The position numbers and the translations under genes are program-made. This document shows positions 1-7,816 of a stretch of 10,485 nt of DNA, one piece after another. The notes beneath the pieces were generated by a model, which saw only the letters and a list, made by a program, of their open reading frames with translations, was not told the origin of the DNA and searched no databases. Origin of the DNA: Stramenopiles sp. TOSAG23-6 (Eukaryota > Sar); NCBI GenBank assembly GCA_900128565.1, contig LT636308.1, forward strand, positions 1 to 10,485, read 5' to 3'. Position 1 is the first letter of the stretch. Each line of letters begins with the position of its first letter.

Positions 1-315
1 TATGAATATTATTATAACACAAATACAGGTGAAAGTGTTTGGACTTTACCAATGCCATTAGTAAAGAATATTGAAAACCCTAACCCTAATAACACAGGAA
101 ATCCTAACCCTAAGGAAAACAAAACACAATTGACAAGAATGATTAATGATGCTAGTAGTATTACATCAAAAACAAATAGTTTGAAATTCCATAAAAAAAT
201 ACCAACCCCTCCATTGAAAAATAATGATACAAATAATTTGAATACATTACATACATTACCTCCACCTCCACCAAAGAATGAAAAACAACTTCAATTACTC
301 TGGCAAGAATGCTAA
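1..315 (+). CDS. WW-domain protein, 3' end only (partial)
   Basis: Frame 1 is open from the first base to a TAA at 313-315, so the gene starts upstream of the window. The first 17 residues, YEYYYNTNTGESVWTLP, match the second half of a WW domain: aromatic strand, N-x-x-T-G-E turn, the second conserved Trp and the closing Pro. WW domains bind proline-rich ligands. The rest is low complexity: an NPNPNNTGNPNPKEN stretch encoded by CCCTAA-like DNA, a Ser/Thr/Lys/Asn-rich region, and PPPPP near the end, which could itself be a WW or SH3 ligand. The last codons (LQLLWQEC) lie inside a 25-bp sequence repeated just downstream, so the present C-terminus may have been reshaped by a duplication. An internal ATG at 52 would give 87 residues but would cut off the WW segment, so I read it as an internal Met. 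The overall function cannot be stated. Confidence 0.75.
   Translation, partial: YEYYYNTNTGESVWTLPMPLVKNIENPNPNNTGNPNPKENKTQLTRMINDASSITSKTNSLKFHKKIPTPPLKNNDTNNLNTLHTLPPPPPKNEKQLQLLWQEC
76..115 (+). repeat. CCCTAA telomere-like repeats inside a coding region
   Basis: AACCCTAACCCTAAT at 76-90 and TCCTAACCCTAAGG at about 102-115 carry two and about one and a half CCCTAA units. Read in frame they encode Asn-Pro-Asn-Pro twice, so the repeat is part of the WW-protein coding sequence. The orientation is opposite to the TTAGGG array at 378-395. Confidence 0.6.
287..311 (+). repeat. 25-bp direct repeat, copy 1 (24/25 identical to 333-357)
   Basis: The stretch beginning AACTTCAATTACTCTGGCAA recurs at 333-357 with one G/A difference. 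Copy 1 encodes the last residues of the WW protein and ends two bases before its stop codon; copy 2 is downstream of the stop. Confidence 0.85.
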
Positions 316-332
316 ACGAAATACAACACGAA

Positions 333-357
333 AACTTCAATTACTCTGGCAAAAATG
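333..357 (+). repeat. 25-bp direct repeat, copy 2
   Basis: This second copy of the 287-311 sequence differs at one base. It lies just after the WW-protein stop and before a GGCACTC doublet (364-377) and the TTAGGG array, so this short interval is rich in small duplications. Confidence 0.85.
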
Positions 358-377
358 ATGCGCGGCACTCGGCACTC

Positions 378-395
378 TTAGGGTTAGGGTTAGGG
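378..395 (+). repeat. Interstitial telomere-like array, (TTAGGG)x3
   Basis: Three exact TTAGGG units are followed by TTTTA. Directly upstream is the tandem doublet GGCACTC (364-370 and 371-377). TTAGGG is the telomere unit of many protists and animals. Here it is internal, since coding sequence lies on both sides, so it is an interstitial tract and not a chromosome end. Confidence 0.8.
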
Positions 396-399
396 TTTT

Positions 400-405
400 A
401 ATAAA
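400..405 (+). terminator. Poly(A)-signal-like AATAAA for the WW-protein gene
   Basis: AATAAA lies 85 nt after the WW-protein stop in an A/T-rich tract and is the first such hexamer downstream. Placement is plausible, but the motif is common in AT-rich DNA. Confidence 0.35.
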
Positions 406-434
406 ATATTAATAATAATAATCTAGAAAAAACA

Positions 435-448
435 GGATACGCGTATCC
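435..448 (+). promoter_or_regulatory. 14-bp perfect palindrome upstream of the IQ/LRR gene
   Basis: GGATACGCGTATCC equals its own reverse complement and is followed by a further half-site GTATCC (449-454). It stands out by its GC content in AT-rich intergenic DNA, about 70 bp before a TATA-like element. This would suit a dimeric transcription factor site; that role is inferred. Confidence 0.35.
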
Positions 449-506
449 GTATCCAAAACAAAGGTATATTCAAAAGTAGTGTACCATCTTTCGTAAAAGA
501 ACAAAC

Positions 507-514
507 TATATAAG
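507..514 (+). promoter_or_regulatory. TATA-box-like element for the 640-4778 gene
   Basis: TATATAAG lies about 130 bp before the start codon at 640, with no other coding sequence between. This fits a core promoter with a roughly 100-nt leader. TATA-like strings are common at this base composition, so support is positional only. Confidence 0.35.
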
Positions 515-639
515 TACATAACGGGAAAACACAAAGTGATCTACACCTTCTTCAAAACGACTTAATAATAATTAATAATAAAGAATATATAAACACATTC
601 TTTATTCAAAGATACTACAAGAACCAGCGAAAATAAATA

Positions 640-3600
640 ATGACGACCACATCCGAAACTCCACTGTTGCGAGGGAACTCGAGTGTGAGTAAGAAGAAGC
701 CATTCTGGACAAAACAAAAAGTAATCATACTTGTAGTCTTTCTAGTGGTTGCAATATCTCTTGGTATTTTAATTCCATTGGTCTTCCTACGTTCAAAAAG
801 TTCAAGTATTACCTTCACTGAGAGTTTTACGATCGTTGGAACATATGATCAAAACAAAGAATACTTGGAGGAAAAGAAAAAAATTCTAACTGTGGTAGAA
901 AAGAAAGGGGGCAAAATTGTGAATGGAGTTAATGGTATTATAGCGTCAGATGGTTCTATTAAATTTACGTTTGTGATTGAGATCAGCAAAAAGAAAGACA
1001 AAAGTAAACTCAAAGAAGAGATTAAGCAGGAACTGGTTAGAGTAGTGCATGGCGGTGGTGTTGGAGATGTTGGTGGCAATGGTGGTGGTGGAGAAGAGAT
1101 TAATCAGGAACTGATTAGAGTAGTGCATGGCGGTGGTGTTAGTGATGTTGGTGGCAATGGTGGTGGTGGCAATGGTGGTGGCAATGGTGGTGGTGGTGGT
1201 GGCAATGATGGTGGTGGTGGTGGTGGTAGCGGTAGCAATGGTGGCGGTGGCAATGGTGGCGGTGCTGCTGCTGGTGCAGCACCAACACCAGCACAAGCAA
1301 ACGCAGAAGCAGATGCAAAAGCAGCAGAAGCAAACGCAGAAGTAGCAGCAAAAGCTGAGGNAGACGCAAAAGCAGCAGCAGAAGCACAAGAACAAGCAAA
1401 TGCAGCAGCAACTGCAGAAGCACAAGCTGAAGCAGCAGAAGAAGCAAAAGCAGCAGCAGAAGCAAAAGCAGCAGAAGAAGCAAAAGCAGAAGCAGTGGCA
1501 GAACCAAAAGCAGTGGCAGAAGCAGAAGTAGCGGCAGCAGAACAAGCTTTATTGGCAGCAAAAGCAGCAGAACAAGCAAAAGCAGCAGAACAAGCAAAAG
1601 TAGTGGCAGAAGCAGTGGCAGAAGCAGAAGAAGCACAAGCTTTAGCGGCAACAGAAGCAGAAGCAGAAGAAGCAAAAGCAGTGGCAAAAGCAGTGGTAGA
1701 AGCAGAAGTAGCAGTAAGCATTCAAGCTGCTCAACGTGGTCGTCAAGCAAGAGCAGAACAAGAACAACAACGACAAGCTGCTACAGTTATTCAAACTGTT
1801 GCCCGTGCTAATGCAGTTAGAGAACAAAAACGACAACATGATGCTGCTACACTCATTAATAATGCTGCTACAACTATTCAGACTGATGTACGTCGTCGTC
1901 AAGCAACAGCTTCAGTTCAACAAATGCAACAACAGAAAGCAAAAGCAAAAGCAGCAGAAGAAGCAAAAGCAGAAGCAGTGGCAGAACCAAAAGCACTGGC
2001 AGAAGCAGTGGCAGAAGAAGTAGCGGCAGCAGAACAAGCTTTATTGGCAGCAAAAGCAGCAGCAGAAGCAAAAGCAGCAGAAGAAGCAAAAACAGCACAA
2101 GCAAAAGCAGTGGCAAAAGCAGCACAAGCAAAAGCAACAGAAGAAGCAAAAGAAGCAAAAGCAGCAGCAGCAGTACGCATTCAAGCTATGTATCGTGGAG
2201 ATGTAGGAAGACGCAGAGCAGCAAAAAAAGCAGAAGAAGAAGCAGCAGCAGAAACACAACGACAAAATGATGCTGCTGCTACAAAACTTCAAGCTTTTCA
2301 ACGTGGCCGTAGTGCAAGAGCAACAGCAAAAGAAGCAGAAGAAGCAGCAGTACGCATTCAAGCTAAGTATCGTGAACACCTAGAAAGACGCGCAGCAAAA
2401 GAAGCAGAAGAAGAAGCAGCAGCAGAAGAACAAGCACAAGCTTTATCGGCAGCAGAAGAAGCAAAAGCCGCAGAAGAAGCAAAAGCAGAATATTTGAAAG
2501 TTCAAATGAGTGTTCTTCGTGAAATGTGTGGAGAATTTAAAGATGAAGACTATTGTAAGGAAGACGACGAATTTGCAATTGAAAAAAACACAATCGGTGA
2601 AAAATGTGAGTACACATGTGATAAGATAAACATTATATTGTTGAGATTAAACCCAGCGAACAAACTAAAAGAATTGCCCATTTCTATTGGTCAACTGAAA
2701 AATCTTAAAACACTCGATGTACAAAATAATCAACTAACAACTATACCTGATTCTATTGGTAAACTGAAAAATCTTGAAAGACTCGATGTATCAAATAATC
2801 AACTGACGACTATACCTGATTCTATTGGTAAACTGAAAAATCTTGAAACACTCGATGTATCAAATAATCAACTAACAACTATACCTGATTCTATTGGTGA
2901 ACTGATAAATCTTGATATTCTCGATGTATCAAATAATCAACTGGAAACTATACCTGGTTCTATTGGTGAACTGAAAAGTCTTACATTTTTTTCTGTTGAT
3001 GGTAAAATATCAAATCTAAAAGACATTGTAGAGAAACGGAGAAGACTAAATTTGAATAAAACCTTCATATTTGAAGGTACACTGAAATTTACATCCATTG
3101 AATCATATGAATTACAAAAGTATTTGACTCAAATAAATAAAGAAAACGGTGAAGTCTCAATTGAAACTTTGGAAAAATTTGGAACCACAGTAAAAACTGG
3201 TGTTTGTGATGACGAATTGACCATAGAAGGAACGTTAATGACAGGCTCTGCTTTTGATCTAGTTTTCCCTGACGAAAGAAAAGAACCAGACGCTTATTAT
3301 CCTTTATCTATAACAATAACAAGTAAGAGCAACCCCGCCGAGAAAAAAAAAAATGCATTAATATTATTCACTTCAAAGGATGATTCTGGGGCTTTTGGAA
3401 GTTATTTCAAAACTTATAACGGGGTTGTATCATTGTCAACTTGTAGTATGTGGAAATGTCTTGCAAAGAATCATAATATTGTTATCAAAAGTGCTCTGTC
3501 AATAAAGCAAATGACGCAAGAGGTTCAAAAAAAAAAGCTTGATTACTTGCGAATTTCCGCACATGTACGTTTTCATGATGATTTCCAATTTTGTTTTTTC

Positions 3601-4778
3601 AAAAACTTCCGTATCTAACAATGTGTTGTTTGTTTGACATATGTTTTCACTGACATGGTAATTACGGTGGAATTCAAATGAATGAAAATCTAATATTGGG
3701 ATTAGATTATTCTAAGGAGACTGAAGATTTTTGGGAAGCTGTACAAAACAACCTAAATTCTGATGGTGTTATCTATCTTCATGCATGTTTAACTGCATCA
3801 AACAGCACAGAAAGGCAAGAAAAGGAATTGGAGACCGCAAACATGGATTATTTTGAGAGGACCATTTCATTTGAAGATGCAATAAATGAGGATGCACATC
3901 CCATTGATTTTGCTACGTATGTCCGACGAAAATTACCAGGGAAACATGTATTTGCTAATGTAACTGAAGCACATAATAGAGATGATGAAGTTATTGACAC
4001 AAGAAATAATCCACAATGTCTTCCTGGAAATGGTCAATATGGCTATGGTGATGAAAAATTTGGGATGAAGGAGACTATATCATACCATGGAAAGACACGA
4101 ATTCCAATATGTTCAGTAGCAGATAAACAAAATGAAGAAGGACGAAAAACAAGTGGTTATTTATGCTTTGGCGAATGTGTATCTTGGGTTGGAAACGACA
4201 CCGCCAAGCAGAAGTCAGTGGAGGAAGCTTGTGGAGCACCGGCAAACGAAGCGGGGCACACGTCTGCGTCAACGACCGGCGCTGGGGCCCAATCAAGGGT
4301 GCATCATGAACCATTGGTCGTTAAGAAAAAATACCAAACACATCCACTGGGTAGTTGTAAACTAACAAATGATTCACTTTGGACTACAATTCAAAACTGC
4401 AACCACGTCGCCCTCTACGCTGCCCACTACGCTGAATCTAAATTTGAGGAAAACATACAAAAACTAACTTTGCTATCTTCGGGTGGAATAACAGAGGAGT
4501 TGCGAAAAATTACAGAAGATTACATCAAATGTGCAAGAGAAGCATTCAATTCTGGTAATGATCAAGATAATCAAGGTAAATGCTTTACAAAAGTTAGAAC
4601 TAATTATCATAATTATGACCGTAAAGAAAATATTAAAACGAAAATGTTCCGCCCAGTTTGTCATTTCAATGAAGAAAAAATAATACAGTTGCAAAGAAAT
4701 CGAAAGAAACGCAAAGAGAAACGGATATATGCTCCACTCCAAAATCGAAGCGAAAAGATAACTTTTGAGAATTTATAG
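640..4778 (+). CDS. Membrane-anchored IQ-motif/LRR protein with a C-terminal caspase/CHAT-like domain (exons 640-3564 and 3657-4778)
   Basis: Two exons give about 1348 residues. In order: a basic, Ser/Thr-rich N-terminus; one transmembrane segment (about 28-50, probably a type II anchor); a short globular region; a Gly-rich tract (about 137-209); long Ala/Glu/Lys-rich, probably helical stretches broken by six IQ-like motifs starting near 361, 384, 413, 514, 550 and 573 (for example IQAAQRGRQAR); a Cys-containing segment (about 625-665); five 23-residue leucine-rich repeats (about 672-785); and a C-terminal domain. Joining the exons gives LRISAH-GNYGG, with GVIYLHACLTA 44 residues later. A His-Gly and a strand-ending Cys at this spacing are the hallmark of clan CD peptidases (caspase/CHAT-like), with H975 and C1019 as candidate catalytic dyad. 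Substrate and pathway are unknown. The last 17 residues are encoded by the left inverted repeat of a transposon; the native end was probably KEKRV. One N is at 1361. Protease activity is inferred from motifs only. Confidence 0.7.
1015..1170 (+). repeat. 78-bp in-frame tandem duplication
   Basis: Units 1015-1092 and 1093-1170 are nearly identical. They encode two copies of a 26-residue block: an amphipathic EEIKQELVRVVH-type segment followed by GGGV.DVGGNGGGG. The downstream GGT/GGC tract (to about 1265) appears to be an expansion of the same Gly-rich end. The 78-bp period keeps the frame. Confidence 0.85.
1467..2060 (+). repeat. Duplicated Ala/Glu/Lys-coding block within the IQ region
   Basis: The block at about 1467-1570 recurs at about 1948-2060 with small in-frame indels, including the distinctive segment encoding EQALLAAKAA. 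The two copies flank the first cluster of three IQ-like motifs. Ala is almost always GCA and Glu GAA, so the DNA is close to a degenerate GCA/GAA/AAA microsatellite, prone to slippage and gene conversion. Confidence 0.7.
2701..2976 (+). repeat. Four tandem 69-bp leucine-rich-repeat units
   Basis: Units start at 2701, 2770, 2839 and 2908. Each encodes 23 residues of the pattern NLxxLDVSNNQLTTIPDSIGKL, with a fifth, more divergent unit just upstream (NPANKLKELPISIG). The middle units differ by only a few bases, mostly silent, which indicates recent tandem duplication or homogenisation. LRRs of this ribbon type normally bind proteins. Confidence 0.85.
3565..3656 (+). other. Intron of the IQ/LRR/caspase-like gene, GT...AT termini (92 nt)
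   Basis: The donor is GTACGT directly after the CAT codon for H975. A branch-type motif, GTATCTAAC, is at 3611-3619, 37 nt before the inferred end CTGACAT. The next base begins GGT AAT TAC, which continues the frame and restores a His-Gly motif. There is no AG anywhere from 3565 to 3656. The first AG downstream (3704-3705) would put the next exon out of frame, with a stop soon after. ACATG occurs at both ends (3561-3565 and 3653-3657), so the boundary can slide; AT...AC is a formal alternative to GT...AT, but no placement ends in AG. Confidence 0.7.
4196..4311 (+). other. GC-rich island inside exon 2
   Basis: About 115 bp encoding GNDTAKQKSVEEACGAP... to ...GAGAQSRVHHE is markedly GC-rich (CCGGC, GGGGC and GGGGCCC runs), while the flanking exon sequence is AT-rich. 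The frame stays open. The encoded Ala/Gly/Thr/Ser-rich peptide looks like a linker and may be an insertion into an older AT-rich gene. I could not recognise a source. Confidence 0.45.
4716..4723 (+). repeat. Target site duplication, left copy (GAGAAACG)
   Basis: GAGAAACG directly precedes the outer base of the left terminal inverted repeat and is repeated exactly after the right one (7978-7985). The base on either side does not extend the match, so the duplication is 8 bp. Confidence 0.92.
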
Positions 4779-4879
4779 AAACTGAAAAGTTAACTTTTCA
4801 AATCCTCCAAAAGATAACTTTTCACCTTCTGACGCCTTCGGCGCCAAAAGTTACCTTTTGACCAGCATACGACGAATAT
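4724..4879 (+). repeat. Left terminal inverted repeat
   Basis: These 156 bp match the reverse complement of 7817-7977 apart from a 3-bp gap (CTT/CTTCTT) and a 2-bp gap near the inner end. The repeat contains four spaced near-palindromes of the form AAAAG(T/A)TA(A/C)CTTTT at 4753-4766, 4784-4799, 4809-4822 and 4845-4860, and a GC-rich hairpin GACGCCTTCGGCGCC at 4831-4845. The coding frame of the upstream gene runs into it and stops at 4776-4778. Confidence 0.92.
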
Positions 4880-6554
4880 AATACTACCTGTAATATTAAT
4901 AGCATTCGGTACCACTCTAGCTGTGGCAAGCATTGTTCGTATTCTATTAATAAATATCAATATATGTGTCATTAATGGAACTTAGCTTGTGTTATTGCAA
5001 TGTACACAGTGGATACAAGCAACTGAAATATATATTGTAGTGTGTATACCTGAAAATACATTGTACACACCGAGCTTCACTACTCCGTTGTCGTGGCAAT
5101 TGGAGTAATTATAGCTGTTTTAACTAGCTGTTGCTTCTCAACAGCTAGTGACTGAGAAAGGAAATATGTAGTACATATACTGGCTTCATCGATACATATT
5201 AAGCTGTTGCTACTATAAACAATAAAATATCTTGTGGAAATCTCAAAAAGAACAAGACAAAAAGTCAAGTTGTGTCGTCTCTGATATCGCTGATATCAAG
5301 TGACAAACACTTCAAGATTTCCTGAAAAAAATTGAAAAACACCCCTAAGATACAATAATTGGTAAAAGATTATTCTTCTTATGCTTCTTATAGTTTATAT
5401 CAGATATCAAAAATATATACTTTCTACACTCTAGAAATAATTTTCTTCAACTATATTTTTTCATTATAATTCCGAATGATCTTGTAAAAGTCAACAAAAT
5501 ATGAAAATCTGTTTTTTAACATATTATGAAGATCAGAACAATCAAATCGCACATTGGTAGTATCATATCTATACATGTCAATCGATTCCAATGCAAAATT
5601 TACGGATTAAAACTTTTATTTTCAAAAATTGAACGTAAAAGATTCTTAAATTGTAGTGATTATTTTGCAATTTCTCCCAAAAATGGAGACCCCCTCAAGT
5701 GTAAATGGTAATAATAAAATATAATTCAATAGACCAGTTACTTTATTTACACCAAAAACATTTCGTTGTGTTTGTATACTAATCATATTTCTATTGAAAT
5801 AAGATGAATCTTTAATATTTTTATATTTTGTTTAGTTCAAAAATAGAAATGAGCTGTTGAATTTACAACACCTAATTGACACAAAATGCCAACAAAATAC
5901 AAAAAATGATTTTCAAATTAATTGAAACACTTGAAAAAGATAAAATACAGATGTATATACACTATAGCACATATATCAATTAATACCAATGCCAAATTTA
6001 ATGAGGAAAATATTTTTCTCCAAGATATGAACTGAAATGAATTGAAAATTATTGCAATTGTTGTGCAATCTTCAATCGTAAGGCTGAATCTTTTATAATA
6101 AAATGCTAAAAAAAATATAATCCGTCTGAATAACTCTCAATATTCGACCACAAATCGAGAATACACAACTATATATAGTATGATTGTATTTGTCAGCTTT
6201 ATATCTATAATATTTTTATATATACTAATACTTACAAATAAAAGTTATCCATTAGAACCTTTCAAGTATTCTCAATAATATCCTGTAGTGAATTAATGAG
6301 CTAATTCACAAAAAAATGCTCAGACAAGAGGAAGTTGTTAAAATTGTTGACAACGCATATCCTAGTTCTACATACATAGATAAAGCAATAGAGCCATCAA
6401 GTAGCTTCAAACTCCTAAAACTTTTCTAGAAATTAGCTGTTATAGTTTAGAAATATTTTAGGTGCCTTTTTGGTGATGATTCAGCATCGATAAATGAAGA
6501 GAAAAATACTGTAAGATAAAATATTGTTTAAAAGTTCAAAAAATGATGTGTATA
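4880..6554. other. Transposon interior, left part: no gene seen
   Basis: This is AT-rich sequence with only short, non-homologous reading frames (the longest about 60 codons) and no codon structure that I trust. The one clear local structure is the hairpin at 5123-5149. An AATAAA at 4949-4954 could serve as a substitute poly(A) signal for the gene whose stop lies in the left inverted repeat. Confidence 0.6.
5123..5149 (+). repeat. Perfect 11-bp inverted repeat with a 5-nt loop
   Basis: ACTAGCTGTTG (5123-5133), the loop CTTCT, then CAACAGCTAGT (5139-5149) form a perfect stem. It lies inside the transposon with no gene nearby. A further partial copy (AAGCTGTTGCTAC) is at about 5201-5213. The role is unknown. 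Confidence 0.7.
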
Positions 6555-7071
6555 TATATTCTTTGTCACATAATACTTTTATTAAATCATTGATTTTTGG
6601 AGAAATATTTTTGAAAAATATATTTTTTTGTGAATATCGTATGCTCATGAGCCGCGATTAATTACCCAAAATTGGCGAAATGGAAAACAATCCTGACCAG
6701 ATATTACATTTTTATGCATTTAAAATGAATAAACATCATCATTTGCATATTGATGTCATTAAAAACAACATTGTTTGGGTATTTTGGGGGTCTCTATAAA
6801 TCTTTAGCGGGAAATTCTAATTTTTATGGGTATTACAAGTCACTCAATGCAATTAACAAAAACTGCATCACAATTGTACAATTATCCTACATTTATGCAT
6901 TTTGGAGAAACAAGATAATGTTTTTTTCAAAATTTTGAAAGTTGACACATACGTATATTCTTTGTCACATAATACTTCTATTAAAGCACCGATTTTTGGA
7001 TAAATAGCTTTGGAAAATATACTTTTTTCGTGAATATCATATGCTCATGAGCCGCGATTAATTACCCAAAA
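6555..7071. repeat. Direct repeat pair inside the transposon (6555-6671 and 6954-7071)
   Basis: Two copies of about 118 bp start TATATTCTTTGTCACATAAT and end at ATTACCCAAAA. They share an exactly conserved core, ATGCTCATGAGCCGCGATTA (6640-6659 and 7040-7059), which is GC-richer than its surroundings. ATGCTCATGAGC includes the palindrome GCTCATGAGC. The first copy runs directly into the left arm of the inverted repeat described next. Confidence 0.8.
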
Positions 7072-7262
7072 CAGGTACGTTGGACAGTTGGAATACCCAT
7101 AAAAAAATGAGAATTTCACGCTAAATAGTTATAGAAGAAACCAAAAATACGTAACTATAGTTGTTTCCAATGACTTAAATATGCAAATGATAATATTTAT
7201 TCCTTTCAAATACATCAAAATACAATATCTGGTCAGGATTGTTTTCCATTTCGCCAATTTTG
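6667..7262. repeat. Inner inverted repeat pair (6667-6834 and 7092-7262)
   Basis: Two arms of about 170 bp face each other across a 257-bp spacer. The outer ends match best (GGCGAAATGGAAAACAATCC against its complement at about 7237-7256); the middle has diverged with several substitutions. A 23-bp direct repeat, TGCAATTAACAAAAACTGC..., follows each arm (6848-6870 and 7261-7283). The arrangement resembles a smaller inverted-repeat element nested in the larger one, or a rearranged internal duplication. Confidence 0.75.
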
Positions 7263-7283
7263 CAATTAGCAAAAACTGAATCA

Positions 7284-7816
7284 TTTTGGAAAAATTACTC
7301 CGCACAACTCACTTTTAACTGTAGCAGCTAGTAGTAATTAGCATGTGTCGCTACAAGATAAGTTGTGTAATTGATAACAAATACGAGCGACTACTATTTT
7401 TGTAACAGCAAGAGTGTAGCTACGTATAATGCTTTGACACCGCGTCAGATTCCATAGCTCTCAGTGATATTTACGCATTTATTGCTGAATATACAGCCAA
7501 GTAAAGTCAAAAGGAAAGCAGTTGAATACGGTTGGAGCATGCGATTGCTCCTTATTATTGCGAAGCAGTAATATCATAAAAAAGCGTTTACGTAGCATAG
7601 GTTTTGAAACTTTTGAGTTTTGACAAACAATATCATAGAATGGTTTCGTGAAGAGAAAGAAAGTGTTAGGTTTTGACAGAAGAAGTTAGTTTGAAATTGT
7701 CACATAGTTTAATACGTTTGGTTGAAATCATCCTACATTGCTCATTCTTGCGTTTCCGTTTCCGTGGCATGCTCATTGGACAAGTAAATAGAATATTCGT
7801 ACTACAATTAAATAGA
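7284..7816. other. Transposon interior, right part: no gene seen
   Basis: No credible coding sequence is present. Base composition is slightly less AT-rich than in the left interior, and a weak stem GGAGCA...TGCTCC occurs near 7534-7551. A 68-codon frame at 7673-7879 runs into the right inverted repeat and looks fortuitous. Confidence 0.55.

Noticed and set aside
946-2379. Several long minus-strand and alternate-frame open frames (Cys/Phe-, Leu- or Ala/Ser-rich) opposite the IQ region
   Set aside because: They are shadows of the GCA/GAA/AAA and GGT repeats on the + strand: low complexity, no domain, and the + strand frame carries clear IQ and LRR motifs.
4132-4365. A second open frame over the GC-rich island, and its minus-strand counterpart
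   Set aside because: No recognisable domain; the enclosing exon 2 frame is longer and continuous. GC-rich DNA naturally lacks stops in several frames.
3678-4778. A separate gene starting at the ATG at 3678
   Set aside because: Upstream in-frame sequence joins across a GTACGT/CTAAC-type intron to give a His-Gly motif matched to the Cys 44 residues later, so this is better read as exon 2 of the 640-4778 gene.
5526-5711. Small open frames inside the transposon as a transposase remnant (also at 6750-6938 and 7673-7879)
   Set aside because: They are 60-70 codons each, with no DDE-type or zinc-finger pattern, and the lengths are expected by chance.
6555-7071. CRISPR-like array
   Set aside because: Only two copies of a long, diverged repeat exist, with no regular short spacers, in eukaryotic DNA.
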